Below, piece by piece: positions 9,000 through 18,020 of a stretch of DNA of 64,000 nucleotides. Position 1 is the stretch's first letter; each line of letters opens with the position of its first letter. Origin of the DNA: Bradyrhizobium sp. G127 (GTDB lineage: Bacteria; Pseudomonadota; Alphaproteobacteria; Rhizobiales; Xanthobacteraceae). The stretch spans positions 1,240,001-1,304,000 of the forward strand of contig NZ_JAKFGN010000001.1 of NCBI RefSeq assembly GCF_021502575.1, written 5' to 3'. The translations under genes were made by a program, and so were the position numbers. Below the pieces are notes generated by a model that made no database searches, was not told where the DNA came from, and saw only the letters and a list, made by a program, of their open reading frames with translations.

Positions 9000-9701
9000 A
9001 TGACGATCTTCCGATTGAAGCAGCCAAGTTCTCATGCCCGCGTCGCCGGCGGCGGCGTGGTGCGCTGGGATTATGATCGCGCGGAGCTGATCGCGGACGG
9101 CGTGGTCCATGTGCTTGGCATCGCCTTCGGACTGATCGCGGCCATCGCGCTTGTGGTCGTCGCCGGCAACTACGCCTCGCGCGCCGAAGTCATTTCGGTG
9201 TCGGTCTATGTCGCAGGCCTGCTCGCCATGCTCGGCCTGTCCGCGACATACAATCTCTGGCCGGTCTCGCCGGTCAAATGGGTGCTGCGCCGGTTCGATC
9301 ATTCGGCGATCTACATCCTGATCGCGGCAACCTACACGCCGTTTCTGGTGCAGATGAACGACCACTTCATGGCGACCGTGCTGCTGATCGGCGTATGGTC
9401 GGTGGCTGCGGCGGGGATTGCGCTCAAGATCTTTCTGCCGGGTCGGTTCGACCGTCTCTCGATCGGACTTTATCTGGCGATGGGATGGAGCGGCATCGTG
9501 GCTTACGACAGTCTGGTGTCGTCGCTGCCGGTTTCGACCATGTGGTTCATCGCGGCCGGCGGGCTGATCTATTCACTCGGCGTGGTCTTCCATGCCTGGG
9601 AGCGGCTGCGCTTCCAGAATGCGATCTGGCATTCCTTCGTGCTGTTCGCAGCCGGGCTGCATTATACCGCGGTGCTCGACCTCGTGCTGGTCGCTGCGTG
9701 A
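9000..9701 (+). CDS. Hemolysin III / PAQR-family membrane protein
   Basis: This 233-residue polytopic protein has about seven hydrophobic helices and the conserved residues of the HlyIII/PAQR family: an N-terminal HVLGI block, SATYNLWP, a FDHSAIYILIAATYTPF block and the final IWHSFVLFAAGLHY block, where histidines bind zinc in characterised PAQR proteins. Despite the name, most members are not toxins; hydrolase-type activity or membrane homeostasis has been suggested. The ATG at 9000 was chosen over the TTG at 8943 because the family starts nearby and an AGG-containing ribosome site precedes it. Confidence 0.88.
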   Translation: MTIFRLKQPSSHARVAGGGVVRWDYDRAELIADGVVHVLGIAFGLIAAIALVVVAGNYASRAEVISVSVYVAGLLAMLGLSATYNLWPVSPVKWVLRRFDHSAIYILIAATYTPFLVQMNDHFMATVLLIGVWSVAAAGIALKIFLPGRFDRLSIGLYLAMGWSGIVAYDSLVSSLPVSTMWFIAAGGLIYSLGVVFHAWERLRFQNAIWHSFVLFAAGLHYTAVLDLVLVAA

Positions 9702-9710
9702 TGGTTTGAG

Positions 9711-9830
9711 TCGTCCCGGCGAAGGCCGGGACCCATCAGCCCTATCGGTGTTTTTCAAAAAGAGATTCAACCATCCGGTTTGATCGAGAGGCCAGTGGTT
9801 ATGGATCCCGGCTTTCGCCGGGATGACGAT
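9711..9830. repeat. Intergenic palindromic repeat pair
   Basis: The arms tcgtcccggcgaaggccggga and its inverted relative near 9804-9830 (cccggctttcgccgggatgacga) bracket about 60 bases. A third related half-copy (atgcccggcatgacgat) lies near 9857-9873. This belongs to the same kind of dispersed palindrome as at 6075-6160. Confidence 0.6.
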
Positions 9831-9919
9831 ATGGCGAGTCCTGTTCGCAAGCCATCATGCCCGGCATGACGATCTTTGTGCCGATTGATCTCCCCGTTTT
9901 TCCCATCTAAAACATCTGT

Positions 9920-10717
9920 ATGAAAATCTCCGGAAAACTCGTTGTCGTCACCGGCGGCGCCAATGGCATCGGCCAGGCGCTTGCTGAAATCTTCCATCGC
10001 GAGGGCGCGGCCAAGGTTATCGTCGTCGATCTCGACGGCGAACGCGCCAAGGCCGTCGCCGATTCCATCGGTGGCGCGTCGTTCGCCTGCGATGTCGGCA
10101 AGGAAGCCGACATTCTCCATGTCATCGACGAGACCGAAAAGAACTTCGGCCCGATCGATCTGTTCTGCTCCAACGCGGGCATCGGCGCGGGTTTCGACAT
10201 GATGTCGGAGAATGCTGGCGGCACATCGGACGAGCCATGGGCGCGAAGCTGGGCCGTTCACGTCATGGCCCATGTCTATGCGGCGCGGCATCTGATCCCG
10301 CGCTACCGTGCGCGCGGCGGCGGCTATTTCCTCAACACCATCTCGGCAGCCGGATTGCTGTCGCAGGTCGGCAGCGCCGCCTATTCGACCACCAAGCACG
10401 CCGCCGTCGGCTTCGCGGAAAATCTCGCGATCTCGCACAAGGCGCACAACATCCGCGTGTCGATTCTCTGCCCGCAGGGTGTGGAAACCAACATGATCAG
10501 GGGAATGCCGAAGGGCCCGCAGTCCAACGACGGCAATCTCACGCCGGAGGACGTCGCGCAGTGCGCACTGGAGGGCATCGACCGCGAGACTTTCCTGATC
10601 CTGCCGCACCCGCAGGTGATCGACTACATGCGCAAGAAGACCGAGAACTACGACCGCTGGATCGGCGGCATGGCCAAGCTGCAGGCGGCCACGCGGGAGA
10701 TGTTCGGGAAAAAATGA
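9920..10717 (+). CDS. Short-chain dehydrogenase/reductase
   Basis: This is a 265-residue NAD(P)-dependent oxidoreductase of the classical SDR family. The cofactor motif TGGANGIG is at residues 11-18, the structural NAG motif follows, and the catalytic Ser and YSTTK pair are present with an SAA segment before them. An Asp at the end of the second beta strand (VVDLDG) suggests NAD(H) preference. It is transcribed alone between two divergent or unrelated units; the acyl-CoA cluster downstream on the other strand hints at a role in acyl or alcohol catabolism, but the substrate is unknown. Confidence 0.88.
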   Translation: MKISGKLVVVTGGANGIGQALAEIFHREGAAKVIVVDLDGERAKAVADSIGGASFACDVGKEADILHVIDETEKNFGPIDLFCSNAGIGAGFDMMSENAGGTSDEPWARSWAVHVMAHVYAARHLIPRYRARGGGYFLNTISAAGLLSQVGSAAYSTTKHAAVGFAENLAISHKAHNIRVSILCPQGVETNMIRGMPKGPQSNDGNLTPEDVAQCALEGIDRETFLILPHPQVIDYMRKKTENYDRWIGGMAKLQAATREMFGKK

Positions 10718-10780
10718 TCAGCGCTGTTTGGCGCATGAGAAACCGGGGGGAATGGGCTCCAAGCGTAAAGGGAACCAGCT

Positions 10781-11260
10781 ATGGCAATTGCGAAAAACAC
10801 GATCTGCCTGTGGTACGACAAGGACGCCGAAGCCGCGGCGCGCTTCTACGTTGCAACTTTCCCTGATAGCTCGATTAACGCCGTTCACCATGCTCCCGGT
10901 GACTATCCATCCGGCAAGGCCGGTGACGTGCTCACTGTGGAATTCACAGTCGCCGGTGTCCCTTGCCTCGGGCTGAATGGTGGTCCCACGTTCAAGCACA
11001 ATGAAGCCTTCTCGTTTCAGATTGCTACCGATGATCAAGACGAGACCGATCGCTACTGGAACGCCATTGTCGGCAATGGTGGGCAGGAGAGCGCGTGCGG
11101 CTGGTGCAAGGACAAATGGGGTGTCTCATGGCAGATAACGCCGCGCGTGCTGACAGAGGCGCTGGCGGCCGGTGGCGCTGAAGCCAAGCGTGCATTCGAA
11201 GCCATGATGGAAATGAAGAAGATCGACGTGGCTGCGATCAAGGCAGCGCGGCGCGGCTGA
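10781..11260 (+). CDS. PhnB-like VOC-superfamily protein
   Basis: This 159-residue protein has the PhnB/3-demethylubiquinone methyltransferase-like fold of the vicinal-oxygen-chelate superfamily. It begins with the typical block ICLWYDKDAEAAARFY and has the conserved GGP, FSFQI and CGWCKDKWGVSWQI segments. Such proteins are small, cytoplasmic and mostly of unknown function despite the methyltransferase label. An AAGGGA ribosome site precedes the ATG. The gene follows the SDR gene by 63 bases on the same strand and may be co-transcribed. Confidence 0.8.
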   Translation: MAIAKNTICLWYDKDAEAAARFYVATFPDSSINAVHHAPGDYPSGKAGDVLTVEFTVAGVPCLGLNGGPTFKHNEAFSFQIATDDQDETDRYWNAIVGNGGQESACGWCKDKWGVSWQITPRVLTEALAAGGAEAKRAFEAMMEMKKIDVAAIKAARRG

Positions 11261-11285
11261 TCGAAAACCGAACGCGGCCTGGCTG

Positions 11286-12143
11286 TCAGCTCGCGGTGCC
11301 CTTCATGGTCGGCACGCCTGCGGCGTTCGCGGTCCAGACCTCAAGGCCCGCAGCCGTCTCATTGCCGTTGACGCTGAATTCGGCGCCGTCGAACAGCGGG
11401 CTGACGCCGCGATAGACGAACGTCGCGGGCGGCTTTCCGCCGCGCAGCTTCGCCGCGAATTCGATCAGCAGCGAGGCCTGCAACGGGCCGTGCACGATCA
11501 GGCCCGGATACCCCTCGACCTTGGTGACATAGTCGCGGTCGTAATGGATGCGGTGGCCGTTGAAGGTCAGCGCCGAGTAACGAAACAGCAGCACCGGATC
11601 GGCCATGTGACTTTCGCGATGCTTCGCGGCGGGAGCGGGGGCAGGCGTCGGAGCCGGCGCGGCCTTCGCGTCGCCGGCAGGCGCGATGTCGCGATAGACG
11701 ATGTCGTGCCGCTCGCGGATGGCTGTGCCGCGCGGCGTGGTGATGGTGTGATCCACCGAGACGAAGCACAGCGCGCCGGTGCTGCCGGTCTTCATGGTCA
11801 CGTCCGAGATGCGCGACGAACGCGTTACCGTGTCGCCGACGCGCAGCGGATCGATGAATTCGATCTGGCCGCCGGCCCACATCCGGCGCGGCAGCGGCAC
11901 CGGCGGCAGGAAGCCGCCGCGCGCGGGATGGCCGTCGCTTCCGATTTCGCTCATGGGCACCACCGGCTGCGCGAGGCACCAGTGCGTGGTGAACGGCGCG
12001 ACGTCGCCCTCGACAGGCGTGCCGATGTCGAGGAACAGCGTCGCGCGCAGGCCCTTCACCAGTTGCGCGGTAATGACGTCGGACGCCTCCTGGGTGCGGC
12101 CGATCCACTGGCGCAGATGATCGATGTCGGGTGTCGCGGTCAT
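11286..12143 (-). CDS. Hotdog-fold acyl-CoA hydratase/dehydratase (HTD2 / mesaconyl-CoA hydratase type)
   Basis: This 285-residue protein has a FAS1-like dehydratase N-terminal half (about residues 10-150) and a second hotdog half joined by an Ala/Pro linker (about 155-175). The C-terminal half carries the FNGHRIHYDRDY block typical of MaoC/HTD2 hydratases, where Asp/His act in adding or removing water from an acyl-CoA. It is coupled to the upstream CoA-transferase gene by a 4-base overlap (ATGA), so the two probably act on the same substrate. Mesaconyl-CoA or a related branched acyl-CoA is possible but not shown. Confidence 0.82.
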   Translation of the reverse strand: MTATPDIDHLRQWIGRTQEASDVITAQLVKGLRATLFLDIGTPVEGDVAPFTTHWCLAQPVVPMSEIGSDGHPARGGFLPPVPLPRRMWAGGQIEFIDPLRVGDTVTRSSRISDVTMKTGSTGALCFVSVDHTITTPRGTAIRERHDIVYRDIAPAGDAKAAPAPTPAPAPAAKHRESHMADPVLLFRYSALTFNGHRIHYDRDYVTKVEGYPGLIVHGPLQASLLIEFAAKLRGGKPPATFVYRGVSPLFDGAEFSVNGNETAAGLEVWTANAAGVPTMKGTAS

Positions 12144-13255
12144 GATGTCTTTCCCTGCGAGCTTTCGCCGGTTGCGCCGACGGCTGGCACCGCGCCATAG
12201 GGCCGCTGTTCACCGACGACAATGGACGCGGGCGCGGGATAGGCGACGACGCCATTGGGCGTCTCGACCTCGATGCGGCGCAGATGCGGATGTTTCGAAA
12301 GGTCGTCCATGGTGTTGACCTCGGCGAATGCGATGTCGGCCTCGTCCAGCCGTTTCACCAGATCGTCGCGGGTCATGGTGGCGAACACGTCGGCCACCGT
12401 CTTGTCGGTAAGCGCGCGGTTCTGCACGCGCGCGACTCCGCTGGCGAAGCGGGGGTCGTTCGGCAGATCCGGCTTGGCCAGCACATCGGCGCAGAGCTTC
12501 TTCCACTCGCGCTCGCTCTGGATCGAGATCAGGATGTCGCGGCCGTCCTTGGAGCGGAACACGCCGTAAGGCGCGATCGATGTATGCGCGAGGCCCATGC
12601 GCTTTGGCGGCTGACCATTCTCGGCGTTCAGCAGCGGCACAGTGAGCCAGTCGGCCATGACGTCGAACATCGAGATGCGGATGTCCGCGCCCTGTCCGGT
12701 CTTTGCGCGCCCGATCAGCGCTTCGAGGATCGCGGCATGGGCCGTCGCGCCGGTGGCGATATCGACAATGGACAGGCCGACACGCGCCGGCGTTTCCGGG
12801 CCGCCGGTGATCGAGGCGAGGCCGCTTTCGGCCTGAATCAGAAGGTCATAGGCCTTGCGCTCGGCATAGGGGCCGTCGTCGCCGTAGCCGGAGATGGTGC
12901 AGATCACCAGCGCCGGATAATCCTTGCGCAGGCGCTCGCGGGTGAAGCCGAGCTTGTCCATCGAGCCGGGCTTGAGGTTCTGCACCAGAACGTCGGCGCC
13001 CGCGATCAGGCGCTCGAGGGTCTTGCGGCCCTCGTCGGTGGCCAGATCGATCACCACGGACTTCTTGCCGCGATTGAGCCAGACGAAATAGCTGCTCTGG
13101 CCCTTGGCCGCGGCATCATAGCCGCGGGCGAAATCGCCTTCCGGACGCTCGACCTTGTAGACCGTCGCACCGGCATCGGCCAGACGCGAGGTGCAGAACG
13201 GCGCTGCGACCGCCTGCTCGACGGCGATGACGGTCAGTCCTTCAAGCGGCAGCAT
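12140..13255 (-). CDS. Class III CoA-transferase (CaiB/BaiF family)
   Basis: This 371-residue family III CoA-transferase moves CoA between carboxylic acids through an aspartyl-CoA intermediate. The catalytic Asp is in the SIVDIATG segment and the glycine-rich GLASITGGPE loop is present. The start at 13255 follows a GAGGGAA ribosome site and gives the family-typical MLPLEGLTV. The gene lies between an acyl-CoA dehydrogenase gene and a hydratase gene on the same strand, so it probably activates an acid or recycles CoA in the same catabolic route. The exact substrate is unknown. Confidence 0.88.
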   Translation of the reverse strand: MLPLEGLTVIAVEQAVAAPFCTSRLADAGATVYKVERPEGDFARGYDAAAKGQSSYFVWLNRGKKSVVIDLATDEGRKTLERLIAGADVLVQNLKPGSMDKLGFTRERLRKDYPALVICTISGYGDDGPYAERKAYDLLIQAESGLASITGGPETPARVGLSIVDIATGATAHAAILEALIGRAKTGQGADIRISMFDVMADWLTVPLLNAENGQPPKRMGLAHTSIAPYGVFRSKDGRDILISIQSEREWKKLCADVLAKPDLPNDPRFASGVARVQNRALTDKTVADVFATMTRDDLVKRLDEADIAFAEVNTMDDLSKHPHLRRIEVETPNGVVAYPAPASIVVGEQRPYGAVPAVGATGESSQGKTS

Positions 13256-13300
13256 CGTCAGTTCCCTCAAACGCGACAATTGGAGCTTTGATTGTTGTTC

Positions 13301-13384
13301 TCGTCATTGCGAAGAGCGCTCGCGACGAAGCAATCCAGCTGTTGATCCAGGAATGGACTGCTTCGCTCCGCTCGCAATGACGAC
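13301..13384. repeat. Intergenic palindromic repeat
   Basis: Inverted arms (tcgtcattgcga near 13301 and tcgcaatgacga ending at 13384, with an inner gaagcaatcca/tggactgcttc pair) form a long imperfect hairpin in the gap between the acyl-CoA dehydrogenase and CoA-transferase genes. It belongs to another dispersed repeat type of this bacterial group. Confidence 0.65.
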
Positions 13385-13397
13385 ATATCATCGCGCC

Positions 13398-14561
13398 TCA
13401 ATACGAACGCGGCATGCCGAGCACATGCTCGGACAGATGCGACAGGATCAGGTTGGTCGAGATCGGCGCCACCGAATAGAGCCGGGTCTCGCGGAATTTG
13501 CGCTCGACATCGTATTCCTCGGCGAAGCCGAAGCCGCCGTGGGTCTGGATGCAGGCGTTGGCCGCTTCGAACGAGGCATCGGCCGCCAGCATCTTGGCCA
13601 TGTTGGCTTCCGCGCCGCAGTCCTTGCCTGCTTCGTAGAGCCGTGTGGCCTCCCGCACCATCAGTTCGGCGGCGCGCATATTGGCGTAGGACTTCGCGAT
13701 CGGAAACTGGATGCCCTGGTTCTGGCCGATGGGGCGGCCGAACACCGAGCGCTCCTTGGCGTAGTTGCTCGCCTTGGCGATGAACCACTTGGCGTCACCG
13801 ACGCATTCCGAGGCGATCAGGATGCGTTCGGCATTCATGCCGGAGAGGATGTAGCGGAAGCCCTTGCCTTCATCGCCGATCAGGTTTTCGGCGGGCACCT
13901 TCATGTTGTCGAAGAATACTTCCGTAGTTGAATGATTCATCATGGTGCGGATCGGCCGGATGGTGAGGCCGCCGGCCTTCTGCGCCGCCTGCATGTCGAC
14001 GATGAACACCGACAGTCCATCGGTGCGCTTGGCGGCCTGCTCCTTCGGCGTGGTGCGCGCCAAGAGGATCATCAGGTCGGAATATTCGGCGCGGCTGGTC
14101 CAGATCTTCTGGCCGTTGACCACGTAGTGATCGCCCTCCCGCTTGGCAAAAGTCTTCAGCGAAGACGTATCGGTGCCGCTGGTCGGCTCGGTGACGCCAA
14201 AGGCCTGAAGCCGCAGCTCGCCGCTGGCGATGCGCGGCAGCCACTTGGCTTTCTGCTCCTCGTTGCCGTGCCGCAGCAGCGTGCCCATGGTGTACATCTG
14301 GGCGTGGCAGGCGCCGCCGTTGCAGCCCGCGCGCTGGATCTCTTCCAGGATCGCCGCCGCCGCTGACAGCTTCAGCCCCGAGCCGCCGTACTCTTCAGGG
14401 ATCAGGACCGAGAGATAGCCGGCGTCGATCAGCGCCTGGACGAACTCTTTCGGATAGGCCATGTCGCGGTCCAGCTTGCGCCAGTACTCGCCGGGGAATT
14501 GGGCGCAAAGTTTTGCGACCGACTCGCGGATGTCAGAAAAATCTTGCTCGTGATGTGTCAT
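13398..14561 (-). CDS. Acyl-CoA dehydrogenase
   Basis: This 387-residue FAD enzyme introduces a double bond into an acyl-CoA and passes electrons to ETF. All three domains are visible: helical N-domain, central beta domain with the FAD/substrate block FGVTEPTSGTDTSS, and C-terminal helical domain with RSVFGRPIGQNQGIQFPIAK and QTHGGFGFAEEYDVERKFRETR. It heads a run of minus-strand genes (CoA-transferase and hydratase follow) and lies 131 bases downstream of a P450 gene. The combination suggests oxidation of a branched or cyclic acid. The substrate cannot be read from the sequence. Confidence 0.9.
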   Translation of the reverse strand: MTHHEQDFSDIRESVAKLCAQFPGEYWRKLDRDMAYPKEFVQALIDAGYLSVLIPEEYGGSGLKLSAAAAILEEIQRAGCNGGACHAQMYTMGTLLRHGNEEQKAKWLPRIASGELRLQAFGVTEPTSGTDTSSLKTFAKREGDHYVVNGQKIWTSRAEYSDLMILLARTTPKEQAAKRTDGLSVFIVDMQAAQKAGGLTIRPIRTMMNHSTTEVFFDNMKVPAENLIGDEGKGFRYILSGMNAERILIASECVGDAKWFIAKASNYAKERSVFGRPIGQNQGIQFPIAKSYANMRAAELMVREATRLYEAGKDCGAEANMAKMLAADASFEAANACIQTHGGFGFAEEYDVERKFRETRLYSVAPISTNLILSHLSEHVLGMPRSY

Positions 14562-14692
14562 GCGGGAGTGTTTGGCAGATCACACGCCTGTGATCCAGCG
14601 GTTTGGGACGCGCAGCGGTATTCCGAATTTGCATTCGTGGCGCAGCCAGTGGCCGCAAGAAGCTGGCCGCGAACAGATGGCATCCTGTCCGG

Positions 14693-15958
14693 TCAGGCGT
14701 TGATGCGGACGGGCAGGGTCTCGTAACCCTTCACGAAGCTGGAATAGATCCGGGTCGGCTCGCCGACAACCTCGATGTTGTCGAAGCGCTTGAGGATTTC
14801 TTCCCAGATGATCTTGAGCTGCAAATCGGCCAGCCGCATGCCGAGGCAGCGGTGGATGCCGAAGCCGAACGACATGTGCGTGCGCGGCCGGGCGCGGTCG
14901 ATGATGAAGCTGTCGGGGTTCTCGATGGCCTCGCCGTCGCGGTTGCCGGAGACGTACCACATCACAACGCGGTCGCCTTTCTTGATCCGCTTGCCGCCGA
15001 GTTCGGTGTCCTGCAACGCGGTGCGGCGCATATGGGCCAGCGGCGTCTGCCAGCGGATCACTTCGGGGACGAAGCTGTCGATCAGCGCCGGGTTGGCGCG
15101 CAGCTTGTCGTATTCGTCCGGGTTCTCGTTCAAGGCGAGCACCGAACCGCTCATTGAGTTGCGGGTGGTGTCGTTGCCGCCAACGATCAGCAGGATCAGG
15201 TTACCCAGCAACTCGTTGCGGTCCATCGTGCGCATCGCGTCGCTGTGCGCCATCATCGAAATCAGGTCGTTGCCGGGGGTCTTGAGCCGCTCGTTCCACA
15301 GCCGGATGAAATAGTCGGCGCATTCGCCGAGTTCACGGAGCCGCTGTTCCTCGCTCTCGTAGAGTCCGCTCTTCGGCAGCGCGGTGGACAGGTCCGACCA
15401 GCGCGTCAGCATGCGGCGGTCTTCCCAGGGAAAATCGAACAGCGTGGCCAGCATCTGAGTGGTGAGTTCAACGGACACGCGATCGACCCAGTTGAAGGTC
15501 TCGTTGCGCGGCAGGTTGTCGAGGATGGTGGCGGAGCGTTCGCGGATCAGGACTGCCAGCCGGTCGAGATGCACCGGCGTGAACATCGGCGACACGGTCT
15601 TGCGCTGCGGGCCGTGCTTTGGCTCGTCCATCGCGATGAAGCTGGGCCATTGATAGTCTTCGCCCATGTCGCGCAGGTTGATGCCGCCATACTTGATGTC
15701 GGAGGAGAAGATCGCGGCATTGGTATCGACATGCATGATGTCGTTGTACTTGGTCACCGACCAGTAATCCCCGACTGGGCACGTGGTGCAGTAATGCACC
15801 GGCTCTTCGTTGCGCAGCCGCTCGAAATAGGGCCACAGCGTATCGTCGCGAAACAGCGCCGGCGCGCCGGGATGGAACTCAGACAGAGGCGTGGAATAGG
15901 CTTTTTCGCGTGCGGCTTTCTGGCGCTCGTCGCGAGTGGTTGTCGTTGTGCCGTGCAT
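14693..15958 (-). CDS. Cytochrome P450
   Basis: This is a soluble bacterial P450 of 421 residues, a haem-thiolate monooxygenase needing ferredoxin partners not encoded here. The oxygen-binding I-helix motif GGNDTT is at about residues 260-265, the ExxR pair at Glu299/Arg302, and the haem ligand Cys371 lies in FGFGIHRCLG. Overall it resembles the group acting on terpenoids, fatty acids or steroids (linalool monooxygenase / CYP124-like), but the substrate is unproven. It is upstream of the acyl-CoA cluster in the same direction and may supply an acid after terminal oxidation. The 269 bases before its start hold no gene. Confidence 0.9.
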   Translation of the reverse strand: MHGTTTTTRDERQKAAREKAYSTPLSEFHPGAPALFRDDTLWPYFERLRNEEPVHYCTTCPVGDYWSVTKYNDIMHVDTNAAIFSSDIKYGGINLRDMGEDYQWPSFIAMDEPKHGPQRKTVSPMFTPVHLDRLAVLIRERSATILDNLPRNETFNWVDRVSVELTTQMLATLFDFPWEDRRMLTRWSDLSTALPKSGLYESEEQRLRELGECADYFIRLWNERLKTPGNDLISMMAHSDAMRTMDRNELLGNLILLIVGGNDTTRNSMSGSVLALNENPDEYDKLRANPALIDSFVPEVIRWQTPLAHMRRTALQDTELGGKRIKKGDRVVMWYVSGNRDGEAIENPDSFIIDRARPRTHMSFGFGIHRCLGMRLADLQLKIIWEEILKRFDNIEVVGEPTRIYSSFVKGYETLPVRINA

Positions 15959-16227
15959 CGTTCGCTTCCCCTCAGACGTCCTTGACGCCCTGATTTTTTA
16001 CGCCCGGATGCCGGCTTTGCTGTGACCCGGCCGCATCGGACGCTTTGTCATTCCGCGAATTACATCGTGTTGCCGGCGGTTGAACAAGCCCGGTTCCCGG
16101 GCCGGATTTGATTGCACCGGAAAACTCCTGGTTCCCCTGATCGGAACATTCGAAAAGTTTTTCCCGTAAAAGTTGTTTAACCAGTTAACGCTATTTTACC
16201 TGGATCAACACGGGCGAGGCATAGAAA

Positions 16228-17709
16228 ATGCATTTCTTCAAGCCTTCGCAAGAGCTTACGGCGAAGCTCGCCGCTCTCGACAAGTCGCAGGCCGTGATCG
16301 AGTTTAACCTCGATGGCACAATCGTGGCGGCCAACGCCAATTTCCTGAATGCCATGGGTTACCGGCTGGACGAGGTTCAGGGCAAGCACCACAGCATGTT
16401 CATGCCGCCCGACCTGCGCGACGGGCCCGAGTACCGCGCATTCTGGGACGGGCTCCGCCGTGGCGAATACCAATCGGGTGAATTTAAGCGCATCGCCAAG
16501 GGCGGCCGGCCGGTGTGGATTCAGGCCTCCTACAATCCGCTGCTGGACGGGCGCGGCAAGCCGTTCAAGGTGGTCAAGTTCGCCACCGACATCACCGCGC
16601 AGAAGCTGAAGAACGCCGACTACGAGGGCCAGATCACGGCCATCCACAAATCGCAGGCCGTCATCGAGTTCAATCTCGACGGCACCGTGATCACCGCCAA
16701 CGACAATTTCCTGAACACCCTCGGCTACCGGCTGGACGAAATCCAGGGCAAGCATCACGGCATGTTCGTCGAACCGCAGGAGCGCGACAGCGCGGCCTAT
16801 CGTGCGTTCTGGGACTCGCTGCGCCGGGGCGACTATCAGGCCGCCGAATACAAGCGCATCGGCAAGGGCGGCAAGGTGGTGTGGATTCAGGCGTCCTACA
16901 ATCCGATCTGCGGACCCGACGGCAAACTGGTCAAGGTCGTGAAATTCGCCACCGACACCACGGCGCAGGCGGAAGACCGTATCCGCCGCGTCGAGGTGCA
17001 GAAATCCATCGACATCGATCTGTCGCACATTACCGACGCCGTCACCGCGACCTCCGCGCGCGTCACGGCAGCGGCGAGCGCATCGACGCAGACATCCTCC
17101 AACATGCAGGCGGTGGCCTCGGGGGCGGAGGAGCTTGCCGCCTCGGTCAGCGAAATCAGCCGCCAGGCCGCGGACGCGCTCAGCATCTCCACGCAGGCTG
17201 TGCAGCAGGCCAACGAGACCAGCGTGATCGTGGCGGGGCTTGCGACCGCCGCGCAGAAGATCGGCGACGTGGTCAAGCTCATCAACAATATCGCCGAGCA
17301 GACCAACCTGCTGGCGCTCAACGCCACCATCGAGGCGGCGCGGGCGGGCGAGGCGGGCAGGGGCTTTGCGGTGGTGGCGTCGGAGGTCAAGGTTCTCGCG
17401 ACCCAGACGGCGAAGGCCACCGACGAAATCAGCGCGCAGATCGCCGAGGTTCAGGGAACGACCGGCAGCGCCGTCACCGTCATTCAGGACATCACGCAGA
17501 CCATTTCCCGCGTCAATGAAATCTCGGCCGCGATCGCGGCGTCGGTGGAGGAGCAGGCCTCCGTGACGCAGAGCATGTCGTCCAACATGCAGGTCGCGGC
17601 GAAGGGCGTCACGGACATCAACGTCAACATGACCGACATCGCGGAAGCAACGCGATCGGTCGATGCCTCCACCCGCAAGGTCCGGGAAGCCTCCCGCGCG
17701 CTGGCATAA
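16228..17709 (+). CDS. Soluble methyl-accepting chemotaxis protein with tandem PAS domains
   Basis: This 493-residue cytoplasmic chemoreceptor has no membrane helix. Two PAS domains (about residues 15-125 and 135-245) are near copies of each other ([14 protein letters not shown] versus [14 protein letters not shown]), indicating internal duplication; PAS domains of this kind often bind haem or flavin and sense oxygen or redox state. The C-terminal signalling domain contains the receptor hairpin tip [21 protein letters not shown] that contacts CheA and CheW. A GAGG ribosome site precedes the ATG. It stands alone, far from the che operon at 58-64 kb, but may feed it. Confidence 0.93.
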   Translation: MHFFKPSQELTAKLAALDKSQAVIEFNLDGTIVAANANFLNAMGYRLDEVQGKHHSMFMPPDLRDGPEYRAFWDGLRRGEYQSGEFKRIAKGGRPVWIQASYNPLLDGRGKPFKVVKFATDITAQKLKNADYEGQITAIHKSQAVIEFNLDGTVITANDNFLNTLGYRLDEIQGKHHGMFVEPQERDSAAYRAFWDSLRRGDYQAAEYKRIGKGGKVVWIQASYNPICGPDGKLVKVVKFATDTTAQAEDRIRRVEVQKSIDIDLSHITDAVTATSARVTAAASASTQTSSNMQAVASGAEELAASVSEISRQAADALSISTQAVQQANETSVIVAGLATAAQKIGDVVKLINNIAEQTNLLALNATIEAARAGEAGRGFAVVASEVKVLATQTAKATDEISAQIAEVQGTTGSAVTVIQDITQTISRVNEISAAIAASVEEQASVTQSMSSNMQVAAKGVTDINVNMTDIAEATRSVDASTRKVREASRALA

Positions 17710-17766
17710 CGGAGCGGTCGTGTCACCGTACCGAGACGGCATCAATCGATACGATAGTGGTGAGCC

Positions 17767-17872
17767 CTCCTCCTGAGACGCGAGTTCTTGCGAGCCTCGA
17801 AGGATGATGGCGATGTGTGGCCGTGCATCCTTCGAGGCTCACGCGCTACGCGCGGTTCGCACCTCAGGATGA
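17767..17872. repeat. Intergenic palindromic repeat in a 311-base gap
   Basis: The inverted arms gcgagcctcgaaggatg and catccttcgaggctc sit inside a larger unit bounded by cctcctgaga and cctcaggatga. This is a common extragenic repeat style in Bradyrhizobium-like genomes. The rest of the gap 17710-18020 shows no gene; it contains only the ribosome site of the following dehydrogenase gene. Confidence 0.65.
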
Positions 17873-18020
17873 CGGCGCGGCGTGAGCAGGTTCGAAGAAA
17901 TGTCACCTGCAAGACATTTCGCTGGCGTTTCTGCCTCTTCTCTCCGTTATCCGACCGTGGCATTGTCCGGCCGAATAACGGCAGGCTTGATCAAAAAGCC
18001 GTGCCCAGGGAGGCAGTCTG

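Noticed and set aside
9000-9701. Hemolysin toxin
   Set aside because: The hemolysin III name is historical; the protein is a PAQR-type membrane protein and no secretion or toxin feature is visible.
10411-10866. Frameshifted extension of the SDR gene into downstream frames
   Set aside because: The SDR ends at a normal length and the other frames have no domain; the downstream PhnB-like gene has its own ribosome site.
16177-17745. 522-codon minus-strand frame opposite the chemoreceptor
   Set aside because: Low-complexity Arg/Gly/Asp shadow of the repetitive receptor sequence.
6075-17872. CRISPR array suggested by repeated palindromes
   Set aside because: The repeats are single, scattered, intergenic, of different types and without regular spacers; no cas gene is present.
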